DNA from: Lepiota brunneoincarnata
Lineage: Eukaryota > Basidiomycota > Agaricomycetes > Agaricales > Agaricaceae
NCBI GenBank assembly: GCA_023014365.1
Contig: JAEBUN010000004.1
Span: forward strand, 1,736,001 to 1,800,000
Length of the DNA stretch: 64,000 nucleotides
Reading direction: 5' to 3'
The notes below the pieces were generated by a model, which did not search any database, was not told where the DNA came from, and worked only from the letters and a program-made list of their open reading frames with translations. The position numbers were made by a program, and so were the translations under genes. This document shows positions 23,036 through 33,736 of this stretch, piece by piece; the first letter of the stretch is position 1, and each line of letters opens with the position of its first letter.

Positions 23036-24487
23036 ATGCTCATCGAAAGAGAACTGTTTAACATTCTCAGAGGCTTTGCTGCATTACAACCAACCCAGCT
23101 ACTCAAATGGCCGGTGGACATTCCTCTACAGGACAACTCACGACTTTTTGCTCAACTTGGATACCCACTTTGAGTCATATTTACCTTCTGCGCAATATCA
23201 GAAAAGCTTTTGGAAGTGGGTCATCAATAATCTGGAAGCGTCGTCGGAGACCTGTATAGGAGTATGTGCTTATTGAAACAATACGTATTCAGGCTGTTGG
23301 TAATTCTTGTGGATCCCCAGGATGCTGCTGAATTTGAGATTGACTCGAGAATTTATGACCGCTATTTGGAACTATTGCTACCTTCTGGACCGTAGGTTTC
23401 GCGCGGCCTGAGAAACCCGGGCTTGACATAATCTGCACTCAGCGCTGTCGGTTCCTCCCATATGACGAACGGGGATCTAGCCCTTGGCCAGCTCCCGCCC
23501 ATGGAGTCCTTCGCTACGCATTACTGGCTGCCAAAATTACAACAAATTTCAGTACAGCCTATGCTGATCGACCTATCCGAATACCAGAAAGTGACTTTAC
23601 TCGAGTCCAGGAGGATGGTTGAAAGCGGGACGACAGGCTTACGAACGTGGCTCGCCAGCTTCGTTCTCGCGCAATATCTCGTACAAAACCCAGGCAAGCA
23701 CCCCCCACCGACGACGCTTCGTACAAATATGAACCATTTTGAACAGATTTAGTGGCGAATCAACGTGTCCTTGAACTGGGTTCCGGAATTGGCTTTTTAG
23801 GTATCATCGTCGCAGCTTTGCAAATGAGATACTCAACCCAAAGCGGGGAAACTACCCCTCCTGGATCATTGTACCTGACTGATGTTAACGATGAAGTCCT
23901 GGCTCGCTGTCGAGACAATCTTGGTCTAGCATGCAGTCAGTCAATGTCCCATGACTCAGCGGCATTCAGGTCCCTTACACCTAAGTAGACTTATCATCGA
24001 AACATACCCATCTTCATGTACAGCTCCTTGATTGGTCCGCCTCACTAGATGCTGACCGTCGAGATACCTTGTTATCTCTTTTGCAAAATTCGATCGATCC
24101 AACTATTATCCTAGGTGCAGATATAGTGCGTGCTTCATTGCTATTCCATCTGTATACTCACATCTTCTTCAGGTTTTTGATCCATCTCTGATCCCTGCCC
24201 TCGTTGGCGTCCTGAGACTCGCGATACTCGAAAAAACAGGCAGCAGGCGTGCCAGGTGTGCTCTGATAGCACTGGCCATTCGCAATGAAGCCACTGTACA
24301 CGCATTCTTCGCTCAAGTCCAAGGTACTGACTACCATAGTACAGATGCCAATCAGAATTAATGAGTTACAGGTACTGCTCTCAACGCTGTGGAAATCCTG
24401 ACAGAGCTCGGACAAGGAGCCTTTTTCGACCCGGTTGACGCTCCACTAGAAAGGGAACATGTCAAACTGTTCAAAATCACAGCATAA
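23036..24487 (+). CDS. eEF2 lysine methyltransferase (FAM86/EFM3 family), one apparent frameshift
   Basis: Seen: N-terminal YLPSAQYQKSFWKWVINNLE and RYLELLLPSG, then VTLLESRRMVESGTTGLRTW, the SAM-binding motif RVLELGSGIGFLG, YLTDVNDEVLARCRDNLG, LLDWSASLD, IILGADIVFDPSLIPALV and C-terminal VKLFKITA. The order and the LLPSG plus ESGTTGLRTW blocks are diagnostic of FAM86A/EFM3, which trimethylates a lysine of elongation factor 2. The eEF2 gene lies about 4 kb away (28720-31723). One extra base near 23159 breaks exon 1 (LFAQL then DTHFESY). The intron after LVQNPG begins AG/GCAAGC, a well-formed GC donor. Divergent from mS45 with a 100-bp shared promoter. Confidence 0.88.
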
Positions 24488-24563
24488 GCTTGCCAATGAA
24501 CCAAACACAAACTCCAATATTAATTATTCATGATGCCCTGAGGAATTGTATAAATCCCAATAA

Positions 24564-25990
24564 TCAACTACTTAGCTTGATCGTCCCACAGACCCTGCAC
24601 GACCAGAAATCGTGCGAGTTACCCAAAGTGTCACAAGCTAAGCATGTCCAGCCGTCCGAATTATCGAAGGGACGACGTGACGTACACGCCATGCATTTAA
24701 GTAACGAGGGATCATTAAGGAGTGTGCATGTACCACACTCCCAGGAACTGGGCGGGGCTGGCTGGCTGGGCCCAGGGCGACGCAGCACGACTCAACAAAG
24801 GAGTTTGCGGCCCTGTTACTTGAGAGTTTGAAGCTGATGGAGACACGACCAAAGCAGGCAACTGGTGACAGTTGGAAGAAATTTGGGTCAGGGGCTTGGG
24901 AAGAGATTGTGAGGTGTCTAGAGCAGGTTGCTTTGCGAAACAAAGCGAACAGCTTGCCATTGACGCATTGTTCAACAACGTACATGAAGGGCACGCCCAT
25001 TCCCCTATAGCGAGCCTGCTGGTCGAGGATGCTGTTAACTTCCCCTGGTTCGAGGTTTCAACAGTTTCGTCGTGGGCCAGCAAATCGGAGGCTTGGGTTG
25101 AGGTACTCTCCTGCTGAGCCTTCTCGGCCTCCTTTGCTGCTAAAATCTGTCCACCAGGTTTGTCACTTGCAGTACCGCACCGCTTCTCATCTTGAATACG
25201 CCTCTCTGCTGCCTAAAGGTGATTCTTAATGTTCGTCTTCATAACGGAATGATATGACAAACCCTTGCAGCCAACTCCCTTGGGCTCAGATTAGGTGTAT
25301 TCCTCTGCCCGCCCCCGAGTCTTCCACCAGAACCTAACACCCTGCTCTGTTGTGCTCTCTTCTCTGCAGCTTCGAGCGCTTTCCCACGGACCTGGGAGAA
25401 CGGAACGTTGTGTGATACTCCGGCACCCAAACGACGACCAGGAGAAAAGAAACCTTCTCCTGCGTATCCGGAACGCTTGATTTCGTCGTACTCATCCTGC
25501 AGCCTCCCCAGGAATTTGTAAAAAGCATCGTCGTGTGGCCCGTGGACATTGTGTGTCAGCTATGCAAGGATGTAAGCGCAGCCTTTGAAGGGGTGCCAAT
25601 GCAATGATACCTCGTGCAACATAGTCTGAACGATGTTCTCTTCTTCGAGGAACACATTCGGGGCGTGTGCCGGTCGGAGACGAAGGAGGATCTTCTGTCC
25701 ACGGTTAATATCTGGTTGTCGGCAACGTCAATAGCCCTGGTTTCCGAAGATGTTACTTACTGAGCCCTGTTTGGGTGGTTGGCAATTTTACGGGAGTGAC
25801 ACATTACTCAAATCTTACCCATAAGATTCGGGTCATCTGGGAAGAATTCTGCAAGAACAGGCAACATCCATCCACGTTTCCTCATGATCGGCTTGACGAG
25901 GGACGCAGTGCGCTGAAGCATCTGCAACGCTTGGTCTGCATGGGGCATCCCATTCAGATGCTCGAATGAAGACACAAAGTTTGGCGACAT
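24564..25990 (-). CDS. Wss1-like DNA-dependent metalloprotease (WLM domain, three RanBP2 zinc fingers)
   Basis: Seen: exons about 25819-25990, a 6-nt micro-exon 25761-25766, 25611-25711, 25263-25559, 24820-25212 and 24564-24761. Residues 1-150 form the WLM domain: FEHLNGMPHADQALQMLQR, LMGLNINRGQKILLRLR and the zinc-protease site HELTHNVHGPHDDAFY (three His and Glu present). Then RRLGAGVSHNVPFSQVRGKA and three Cys4 fingers starting WACPSCTLLN, WECGTCTLLN and WTCLACDTLG. Family: Wss1/SPRTN-type proteases remove DNA-protein crosslinks and bind SUMO, ubiquitin and Cdc48. I see no obvious SHP or SIM motif. The stop is 77 bp from that of the convergent methyltransferase. Confidence 0.92.
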
Positions 25991-26055
25991 GAATTCAGGG
26001 AGAAAGACGCGTCAGCATACCAATACATTCGGTTAATTAATGTGCTTTAATCAGA

Positions 26056-27082
26056 TCACGTGCCTGTTCTGGCATTGACTCTCCTAAGCGAAGTTACTTT
26101 CCACTGCCGCCGCCTCAGAGCTTTATTGCTCAACTCGTCCTCGCCACCTTTGGGCACCCCAATCACCCTCACATATCTTCCCAGCTCTGATGAATTGTCC
26201 ACCTCTCCTTCCTCTCCTCGTTCTTCCTCTACCACTTCTTCCTCTTTCAGGTCAATATTTCCATCAAACACCTCTTCCGGCTTCGCAATGTTCTTTCCGC
26301 TGAAGGTGTTATTGAAGAAATTCATTGGACTGTTGATTGCAGTTGCCAAAAGTTCAGATGCATCGTCAATGATGGTCCGCGGCTTCCTCATCGGCTGAGA
26401 AGCCAAAAAATACGTCTTGCTCCTCCAAGAACCTGGATCCAAACTCCCTGAATTGTGATCAGGAGTTGTAGTATCTGGGCTTGCCACCGTGCTTTGAGGC
26501 AATGACGGTATTAGGGGAGGGTAAGTAGGATCATGACTGAAGTGTATAGTTATTTCGCTTGTGTGAGCGTTGTACCGGAATTTGGGCAAGGAGTGCGAGT
26601 ATGAATTTGGGTATGGGTGGGAGACAGGACGGCGATGGCGGAGAACTATGCGGTCCCCTGTGTAAGTCGGGTGTTAGGTAGATCTCCGTTTCCTAAGTGA
26701 AGATTTTATATACCTTCAACGTCAATGGCATGTCCTGATGACCTTGAGCAGAGTGCGCCCGAGGTGTCGATGAAAAAGACCTGGTTATTGGTATTTGGAT
26801 CCCTAAAGCCTGTGAGCCAGAACAAATCAGTTCACATCCGAACCGCCAGCGCGGAGACCGACTCTCGACCAAAGAGGTCTCCTTCTCAGGCCACAGCAGT
26901 ACTTCTACTCCATCCTCGACGGAGTCCTCTTTGACGTCTAGCAACCGGTTTGTTGCCAGTGACTGGATCACGAAATATCCAGGCGGGAATCCATGACTGT
27001 CCATGGTTCTCTCTAAGAGAACGTGTGGAGGGTGAGAGACACTGCCGACTTCGGTAGTGCGCGATTCACACGCGATTGCCAT
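26056..27082 (-). CDS. Ricin-B-like beta-trefoil (CBM13-type) intracellular protein
   Basis: Seen: three exons (about 26863-27082, 26714-26809, 26056-26657). Trefoil-like repeats: GYFVIQSLATNRLLDVKEDS, VEVLLWPEKETSLVE, DPNTNNQVFFIDTSGALCSR, GHAIDVEGDRIVLRHRRPV. The C-terminal half has SKTYFLASQPMRKPRTIIDD, a Glu-rich block (DLKEEEVVEEERGEEGEVD) and YVRVIGVPKG. Family: basidiomycete proteins annotated CBM13; sugar binding is unproven. No signal peptide, so a cytoplasmic location is inferred, and nothing suggests a toxin. Start: ATG at 27082 or the in-frame ATG at 27004 (MDSHGFPPGYF), which lies closer to the domain. Confidence 0.8.
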
Positions 27083-27521
27083 TCTCGTCCTCTATCAGGT
27101 AAGACCACTCAGGGGAAAAAATTACCATTAGATGGGTGTCTGGGCAGAATGTACACTGGAGTATGGTGCTACGGACTATTACTTCGATCAAATGCACCCC
27201 TTAAGACGGCGACAGTGTTGCAGGGGGGACCCCTCTCCATCCCGAATCAAGCCAAAAGGCGCCGATGATCAAACTGGGTGAGGAGAACAGAACGAAAGAG
27301 TAGACCAACTGGATTTTCGGATCAACACAAAGGAGCAAACAACACAATCCAACAAATAATCATGGCGGGTGGAAATGGGGGATCGAGGAAAGGACAGGAG
27401 TTCGATATCGACTTGCGATAGCACGGGGGATTATAGGAAAGGAATGTGCGTGTGCGGAATCGGTGTAAACAATGCCTACGAAGCAATGCTGACCGCTGGA
27501 GGACTGAAAATATTTGTCGCT
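27083..27521. other. Intergenic stretch without a supported gene
   Basis: About 440 bp between the beta-trefoil start and the R3HCC1-like stop. No motif or repeat recognised. Confidence 0.5.
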
Positions 27522-28483
27522 TCACTCTGCAACGACGAGCCCCCCCATGGCTCGTTGGACATCCCTCATGGCCGGGTCGACAACCCCATTGGAATTATTC
27601 CCTCCATTCCCACTCAAAACTCTGTGTCCAAGGCCAGGATGACGGACACCAAGGGCATGACCGAGCATTCGTTTGCCGGGGTCGCCAATCCGTGGGCCGC
27701 CAGACGATTCAGAAGTCGACGCCTGCAAACTCGTTGTTAGGATCGCAGGGTCCGATGGGGTGCTTGATCCAGCCACGGCCTCACCCAGAGAAGAGCTGAT
27801 CAAACTGTTCAACGTTGGATGTGAAGGCAGAGATGGTAAGGTTGGTGATGGTTCCCGTTCGCGCCCATTAGGATACTCTGGAATGGATATATGGCTGTTG
27901 TTGTTGTTGTTGTTGTTGTTACTACTCGCACTTGCATTCAAGCCACGGTAGCTGGGATTGGCCGTGCCGGAGACGGTGCGGGCGTTCGGAAAGACGGAAA
28001 TAGACGCAGACCGGGCATTGTGAGAACGAGAGGCACTTGGATTATGCTGTCCACGCGAGTTTACATTCTGGATGATGACCTGTGCATCGGGCCCATCATA
28101 AGGTCGGATAGAGGCTGCTTGGCCTGAGGGTGAGGTGAGGATGAGTGGAGGAAAGGCAAGGGTGTGGAGGTATGCGCGCTTGGCTAGCAAAAGCGAAAGC
28201 AAAGTCAGCAAATGTGAAAACGGTATGCTCAGGGTCGGCTGGGCGGCTGGTGATACCATCTCGAAGGTGGCCATGAGGAAGAAATGTGCTCACCAACGGT
28301 AGGGTCCTGGAACACAATGAGGAGGCTGGTGTCGTCCTTCCACTTGATTTTAAAACCTCCATTCTGGTTCTCAAAATCAGCGAAAGCAGACTGGATGTCT
28401 TTCGTCTTGAGATCCTTGGAGAACCCGGTTAAATACAGGATACGGGTGACAGATGCGGAGAGACCAGAAAGGTTCGCAGCCAT
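27522..28483 (-). CDS. RRM-like domain protein resembling R3HCC1/R3HCC1L
   Basis: Seen: two exons, about 28294-28483 and 27522-28183. Residues 1-80 read as an RRM-like fold: TRILYLTGFSKDLKTKDIQS, FADFENQNGGFKIKWKDDTS, LLIVFQDPTVAKRAYLHTLA. Then PYDGPDAQVIIQNVN, a low-complexity region with an Asn run (27896-27920) and a conserved C-terminal GDPGKRMLGHALGVRHPGLG. I infer an RNA- or ssDNA-binding role from the fold; the pathway is unknown. The frame stays open through the 110-bp intron, so a naive caller would start the gene inside it. Confidence 0.75.
27896..27920. repeat. (GTT)n microsatellite encoding an Asn run
   Basis: About eight GTT units on the plus strand are AAC/AAT codons in the minus-strand R3HCC1-like gene. 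They lie in its disordered middle and are likely length-polymorphic. Confidence 0.9.
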
Positions 28484-28719
28484 GGAAAACTAAGGACGAA
28501 TAGGAGATGGCAGAGCTGTTGGCAGAAAGGCGCCGGGATGCGATGGGGTGAAGCGAAAGGAAGTAGAAAATGAGAATATATGTAAGTGGGATCGTAATGG
28601 TAAGAGTACAAGATGAAACACATCCAATATTCACGCCCTGCCCTTGTCACGGTCACGTTCCCACGCTCACTTGGTCGACTACATACATCTTGTTACGTAC
28701 AGTATACAATAAAGCACCT

Positions 28720-31700
28720 TTACAGCTTGTCGTAGTATGTGTCGAGCGGAGGGATCTCGGGCTGCATGAGCTGATCAACATCAAATTCTCACAACAAATG
28801 GGTCTTGTGCCTACCTTAAGACCTTTCCGTGTGCGAACTTTGGTAACGAGTTCCTCCATCTTGCTGCCTTTTTCGAGGGGGGAACCACTCATGAGCTCCC
28901 AGTGATCGAACACAGATTGAGGGAAGGCCTGGCCGGCGGTATGAGAACGTAGCTCGCCATTGAAACCGAAAGACTCGGCGACGGGAAGGTATGCTTTGAC
29001 CGTGAACATGGGAGTTCCGGGGCGCTGCTCTTCGCTGAAAACTTGGCCGCGACGCTTGTTCAGACAGCTGTAAATACCACCAATGGCAACTTCAGGGCAC
29101 TGAATTTCCACTGCGGCAGGAGTGAGCCAAAAAAGTGTTTACCAGTATGCCACTCTATTGACGTACCAAGGAACACGGGCTCTTGAAGAGTAGGCTCAGC
29201 AAGCAGGGACGCAGCATAGCAGACCCGACGCATTGTAGGGATAAGTTGTCCTCCACCACGATGGATCGCATCGGCAGTGCAGCTAGTGAAAGACCGTCAA
29301 CAAGACACAATGATTTGTCGGTTGATAAGGCGTACAGTAACATCGAGGACGTTGAAGCGAATACCACGCATGTTCTCTTCACAAAGTACACCTTCCTTAG
29401 GTCGCCCATTGGAAAGCGGCAACACAGGAGTCTTTGATTTCGTTGAGGTATTGCACACCCTTAGTAACGTCAACCAGAAGGTTAGGACCCGTGGTATCGG
29501 GACCGAAACACCAGATCTTCCGGGCATCAGTGACATCCCACCCATGCTCATCGGCGAGGACACGAGCTCGGGCCTTGAAATCGTCACGAGCGCTGACGGC
29601 ACCGTTTTCGATAGCCTTAGTGAGCTCCTCTTCAAGGGGCAAGGCCTTGACGAAGAGCCGATTGTGCTTGTTTTGTGACTTGGAAAGAGCGACAATGGAA
29701 GATTCGGCTTTGACGGTCTCTCGATAGGGAACAACTGGATCTGAGATCTTGAGAGGGACACCAGCATGGTCTTCTTGGAGATCCTGTAGTCCAAGGAATG
29801 GTGAAACATTGGTCAGACGCGTGTAAACTATCCTCACCTTCAAGCAAATTTCCAGGTGCAACTCACCCGCACCAGCGACAATATGCTCACCAGTCTCAGA
29901 AATCGAGGTCTGGACGCAAGGATCAGACTTGGAGAGGCGCTTGAGACCTTCAACAAGCTTGGGTAGATCAGCTGCATTCTTGACTTCGACAGCGACTTGT
30001 ACGACAGGAGAGACGGAGAACTTCATCACCCTCATGTTGTGTGCGGTTTCCGAGGTGGTGAGAGTACCACTCTTAAGCAAGAACTGGTCGATACCGACGA
30101 GACCGACGATGTTACCAGCCGGGCAGTCTTCGATGGGCTCGATGTAGCGACCCATCATGAGAACGGTGCGCTGAATGGATTTAACGAACAGATCTTCCTT
30201 CTTGCCGGGGAGGTAGTTGGGGCCTTGGATACGGATCTTGGGCCCAGCCTTGACGGTACCGGAGAAGACGCGACCGAAGGCATAGAAGCGCCCCTTGTCA
30301 GAGGTTGGCACCATTTTGGAAACATAGAGGACAAGAGGAGCATTGGGATCACAATCCCTGACACCAACGGCAGACTCGTCGTCCATGGGACCCTTCGTAG
30401 AGGGTTTCGACACGGTAGCGTTGGGCAGTGGCGGGCGAGGGGAGGTTGATGACAATCATCTCAAGTAATGAGTCTCCGGCGGGAAGGAACTTGCGCATAA
30501 TAACCTTGAGGAGGGTTTTACCCTCAAGATCACGTTCATCTTGAGCGAGCTTGACGTCAAGCTTCTCGAGCATAGGGGTAATCTCATCCTTCTTGAAGTT
30601 CATGACGGCATCGAATATCTTGAAAATGGGGTCGAGGACGAACTGGTTGAAGGCGCGCTCTAGGGGCTTGCCATCCGGACCCGTACCCTGCGTGGTCCAC
30701 TTGCGGGTCTTGGGGTTGAAAAAGTTGTCCCCCCAGAGCTTGTTCATCATTTTGTCCTTGTCAACACCAAACTTCTTAGCATAACGGTTGGCGAACTGCC
30801 GTAGAGTGAAACACCATCCATGAAGACCTGAACCGAAAGCCACAGTACCCTGGTCAGGGTAAACCTGAACATCGCCAAGGGCAGAATCGTGATATGTGGA
30901 AACGATGACGTTAACGCTCTCGATGGTGCGTTGGAAAGATTGATATAGGGATTCCTTATCAACCTGAAGTTCGAGGAGGGCACGATCAACTTTGTTGATA
31001 ATAACAACCGGCTTGATACGCTCTGTCAGGGCCTGACGAAGTACGGTCTCGGTCTGGACGCAGACGCCTTCAACGCAATCGACGACGACGAGCGCACCAT
31101 CGGTGACGCGAAGAGCTGCTGTGACTTCCGATGAAAAATCGACGTGTCCTGGAGAGTCAATCAAGTTGATTAAGAACTCATTGCCTAAATTCGAAATTTA
31201 GCCATCTGTCTGTCTGGAGAGCCAAAGAAAAGCGACGGAGCTCATTTGAATGGACATACCATTTGTTTTCTGTTTGATAGCGGTGACATCGTCCTTGTCG
31301 ACCTCGAAGTACATCGAGATAGCAGTTGACTTTATAGTGATGCCACGTTCTTTTTCGTCCTCTCGCGTATCGGTGAATCGCATGTCGCCAGCTTTCGCAG
31401 TAGCAATGATACCGGCTTTCGAGACCAGGGAATCGGTGAGGGTAGATTTTCCGTGATCAACTATCTCACCAGGTCAGGATCTGACGGTGCCCTGCAATTT
31501 AGAATGAGGCTCACCATGAGCGATGACACTCATGTTACGGATGTTGGTCGGGCGGTCCATAAGGGCCCGAATCTGATCTGTTCAAAATATAAACACATTC
31601 TGCGGACGATGGTGGGGGGGAACAATTTTTCTGCTGACCGACTGTGAAGTTACTACATGTGTCGATCAAGAACATCGGTCAGCAAAGGGAAGAAGGGGGC

Positions 31701-31723
31701 ATGGGTGTTAGAACGTACACCAT
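28720..31723 (-). CDS. EFT: Translation elongation factor eEF2 (three apparent single-base insertions)
   Basis: Seen: exons about 31719-31723 (5 nt), 31639-31652 (14 nt), 31515-31577, 31260-31460, 29838-31184, 29336-29783, 29167-29282, 28815-29110 and 28720-28770. G1 [14 protein letters not shown], switch [19 protein letters not shown]3 [12 protein letters not shown] and G4 NKVD are all present. The C-terminal [11 protein letters not shown] carries the diphthamide His, and the protein ends PLDTYYDKL. Family: GTPase that translocates tRNA-mRNA on the 80S ribosome; target of the methyltransferase at 23036. The frame slips at 30391-30393 (LYEG/PMDD), 29399 (QWAT/KEGV) and 29276 (TLH/ADAIH), each by one extra base. 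An essential gene with exact splice sites is unlikely to be dead, so assembly error is the simplest reading. Confidence 0.95.
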
Positions 31724-32110
31724 TATGTGCTCGTGCTAGGCGGACAGATAGGAGGGGCAGACGGATAACAATCTCGGCGAAGAGAGATTGCTTTTAACAG
31801 TTGGGTGCAGGCACTTCACTGTTGACAGTGGGAGATAAAGTTTCACCCATGTCTTATCGATCACCCCCACATTAGGGCAGGCAATGCTCCACGTGATGAT
31901 CTGATCGCCATACATAGTATCTCCACCGAGTCATTCGACCTCTCGAGGACCCCAGAGATAGATGCAAGTAGCCAACCAGAGTCACTTTGGCCGTGAAATT
32001 CCCCGGGTGGTTTTGGCTTATTATGCCTGAAACTATAAGGCAAAGATAGTGTGCTTCGCCAGCTGGAAACCATGCATAGACCGTCAGAGGTGCATTTGTT
32101 TCTTGAGCCC
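31724..32110. promoter_or_regulatory. Probable eEF2 promoter region
   Basis: Upstream of the eEF2 ATG, no coding sequence is supported for about 390 bp before the GNAT remnant begins. Pyrimidine-rich stretches occur on the eEF2 sense strand. No TATA element was confirmed; the call rests on position. Confidence 0.4.
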
Positions 32111-32114
32111 TTTT

Positions 32115-32392
32115 AAGGTGGATTTTATCGTGACTAGTCAGATTGGCGCGTGCCTAGTCACTGTGGCAGAGGGATCGTGATCAATGCTCTCAATGGACTG
32201 ATCAACGACATTAGCGAACTGCTTTTGACATCGCAACATTTTATTGCCACGGCTTATGCAGACGGCGAAGTCACTGGTAGGGTGTTCTTGAGGACCGGCT
32301 TCGGTTTAGAGTGATTCCCGCCAAATTGTCCAAGGCGTTGTGCGAGCTTTGAAAGTATTTGAGCAATATGATAGATACAGGTCGGTGTAGTA
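32115..32392 (+). pseudogene. GNAT acetyltransferase remnant (copy A, 5' truncated)
   Basis: Seen: the sequence aligns base for base with the last intron and last exon of copy B. It encodes WRVPSHCGRGIVINALNGLI, ELLLTSQHFIATAYADGEVT and VFLRTGFGL, then a stop and loss of frame. It keeps the acetyl-CoA loop GRGI but lacks everything upstream (no N-terminal exons). The similarity continues about 50 bp beyond the stop. It is the oldest-looking member of the array. Confidence 0.8.
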
Positions 32393-32780
32393 CTCACTCC
32401 GACAGCCTATGTTATGCCCGATTCAGAAGCCTCAGTTCGCCTGTCGGTTAGTTGATCGAGCGGGAATGATCCTATATCACAGTCGAGTCCCCGTACAGGG
32501 TCCCATTCTATGAGTCGGACTTGCGCCCGTGTCCTTTCCTTGACGACGATGACATCTCACCCAGCTATTTCCCACCACCGCAGGCAATCAACTCAAAGTC
32601 ATAGTATGTAAATGACATTGACTTGCACGCCATCACAACTGGCTGCACAACAACACTGCACCTGCTTACCACTGAGTCACTTGCACCAATCAACCTCCGA
32701 GGGTTCCGGGAAACGGGCGCCAAACCCGCAGGTATAAGTAGTTGGTCAGAGTCACGTTTGACCGTGATTGAACCAGTGAA
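32393..32780. other. Spacer between GNAT copies A and B
   Basis: About 390 bp. Its first part resembles the spacer after copy B (around 33610-33690), which supports tandem duplication of a unit larger than the gene. The rest should be the copy B promoter. Confidence 0.5.
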
Positions 32781-33602
32781 ATGACGGGTCGCCTCGGGCC
32801 ACTAGAAATCAACCCAGAAACCAAGGAACCATTCCTTCGGCTGCGAAAGCATCCCAACATCATCATGACACCCCCACGCCAAAACGATGTACTCTGCATC
32901 GTGCCGCCTTTGAACGACGAGCGCGTCTATGCAAAGCTGGACAATCCCACTCACCCATACTTGACTGGTAAGACCACCTACTCCGATCATTTCCGTTGGC
33001 TGAGCATGAGGCGCCAGAACATGCTCAAGGATGGGTCGACAGAATCAAACCCGAGTGTGACCGAGGCTTGCAAGAGTTGATTGACGGAATTCAAAGGGGC
33101 GGAACCATAGTTTTGACCCACAGCCCTGTCAGGTTCCTGAGGGAAATTCAGGAAGACGGCGGCGAGATATTCCTGGGTGATATTGGCATATTCCGATGCT
33201 CCAAAATCCTGCTTGAAAATCCAAGGCAGGATAGTGCGATAAACCTTGCTCTACCACCTGGAGACCGTGACATTATATGGACCATTGGAGGTACTTACAT
33301 CCGCTTCTTGATCCCGTATAAAGTGGATTTATTGTGATTGGCCAGATTGGCTCGTACCTAGCCACCACCGACGGAGAATCATGACCGATGCTCTCGATAC
33401 ACTGATCAATGACATTGGCAAACCGCTTTTGAGATCGCAACATTTTATTGCCATGGCTTATGCAGACAACGAAGCCAGTGGCAAGGTGTTCTTGAGGAAC
33501 GGTTTTGGATTGGTGCAGCGCATTCCAAATTATGCCGAAGTCCAAGGAGTGATGCGTGATCTAAAAGTTTTTGAGCGCTATGATAGGTGCAAGTCGGTGT
33601 AG
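32781..33602 (+). CDS. GNAT-family N-acetyltransferase (copy B), altered acetyl-CoA loop
   Basis: Seen: start MTGRLGPLEINPETKEPFLR, then HPNIIMTPPRQNDV, IVPPLNDERVYAKL, EHAQGWVDRIKPECDRGLQE, SPVRFLREIQEDGGEIFLGD, TDALDTLINDIGKPLL and VFLRNGFGLVQRIP. The layout matches fungal RimJ/RimL-like GNATs. The acetyl-CoA loop reads HHRRRIMTDA, whereas copies A and C have GRGI, so a glycine is replaced by Arg. One join near 32967-33000 (PYLT to HEAPEHAQ) is out of phase by one base at an otherwise good GT...GAG intron. The last intron (about 33288-33343) splices well. Substrate unknown. Confidence 0.75.
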
Positions 33603-33736
33603 TACTTACTCCAAAATAGATTTGAATGACCCATATGGTGCCAGATTGGGAGACCTCGATGGGCCTGGCAATTAATTGATCACTCTTGTATGATCCTGTG
33701 ACACTATGGGTGAAGACTTACTACTTGTGTTCTGCC

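Noticed and set aside
26056..27082. Beta-trefoil protein as a secreted lectin or ribosome-inactivating toxin
   Set aside because: No signal peptide and no catalytic N-glycosidase domain; the acidic C-terminal half matches an intracellular fungal family.
27522..28274. R3HCC1-like gene starting at an ATG near 28274
   Set aside because: That ATG lies inside a GT-AG intron; the conserved RRM-like N-terminus is in the upstream exon 28294-28483.
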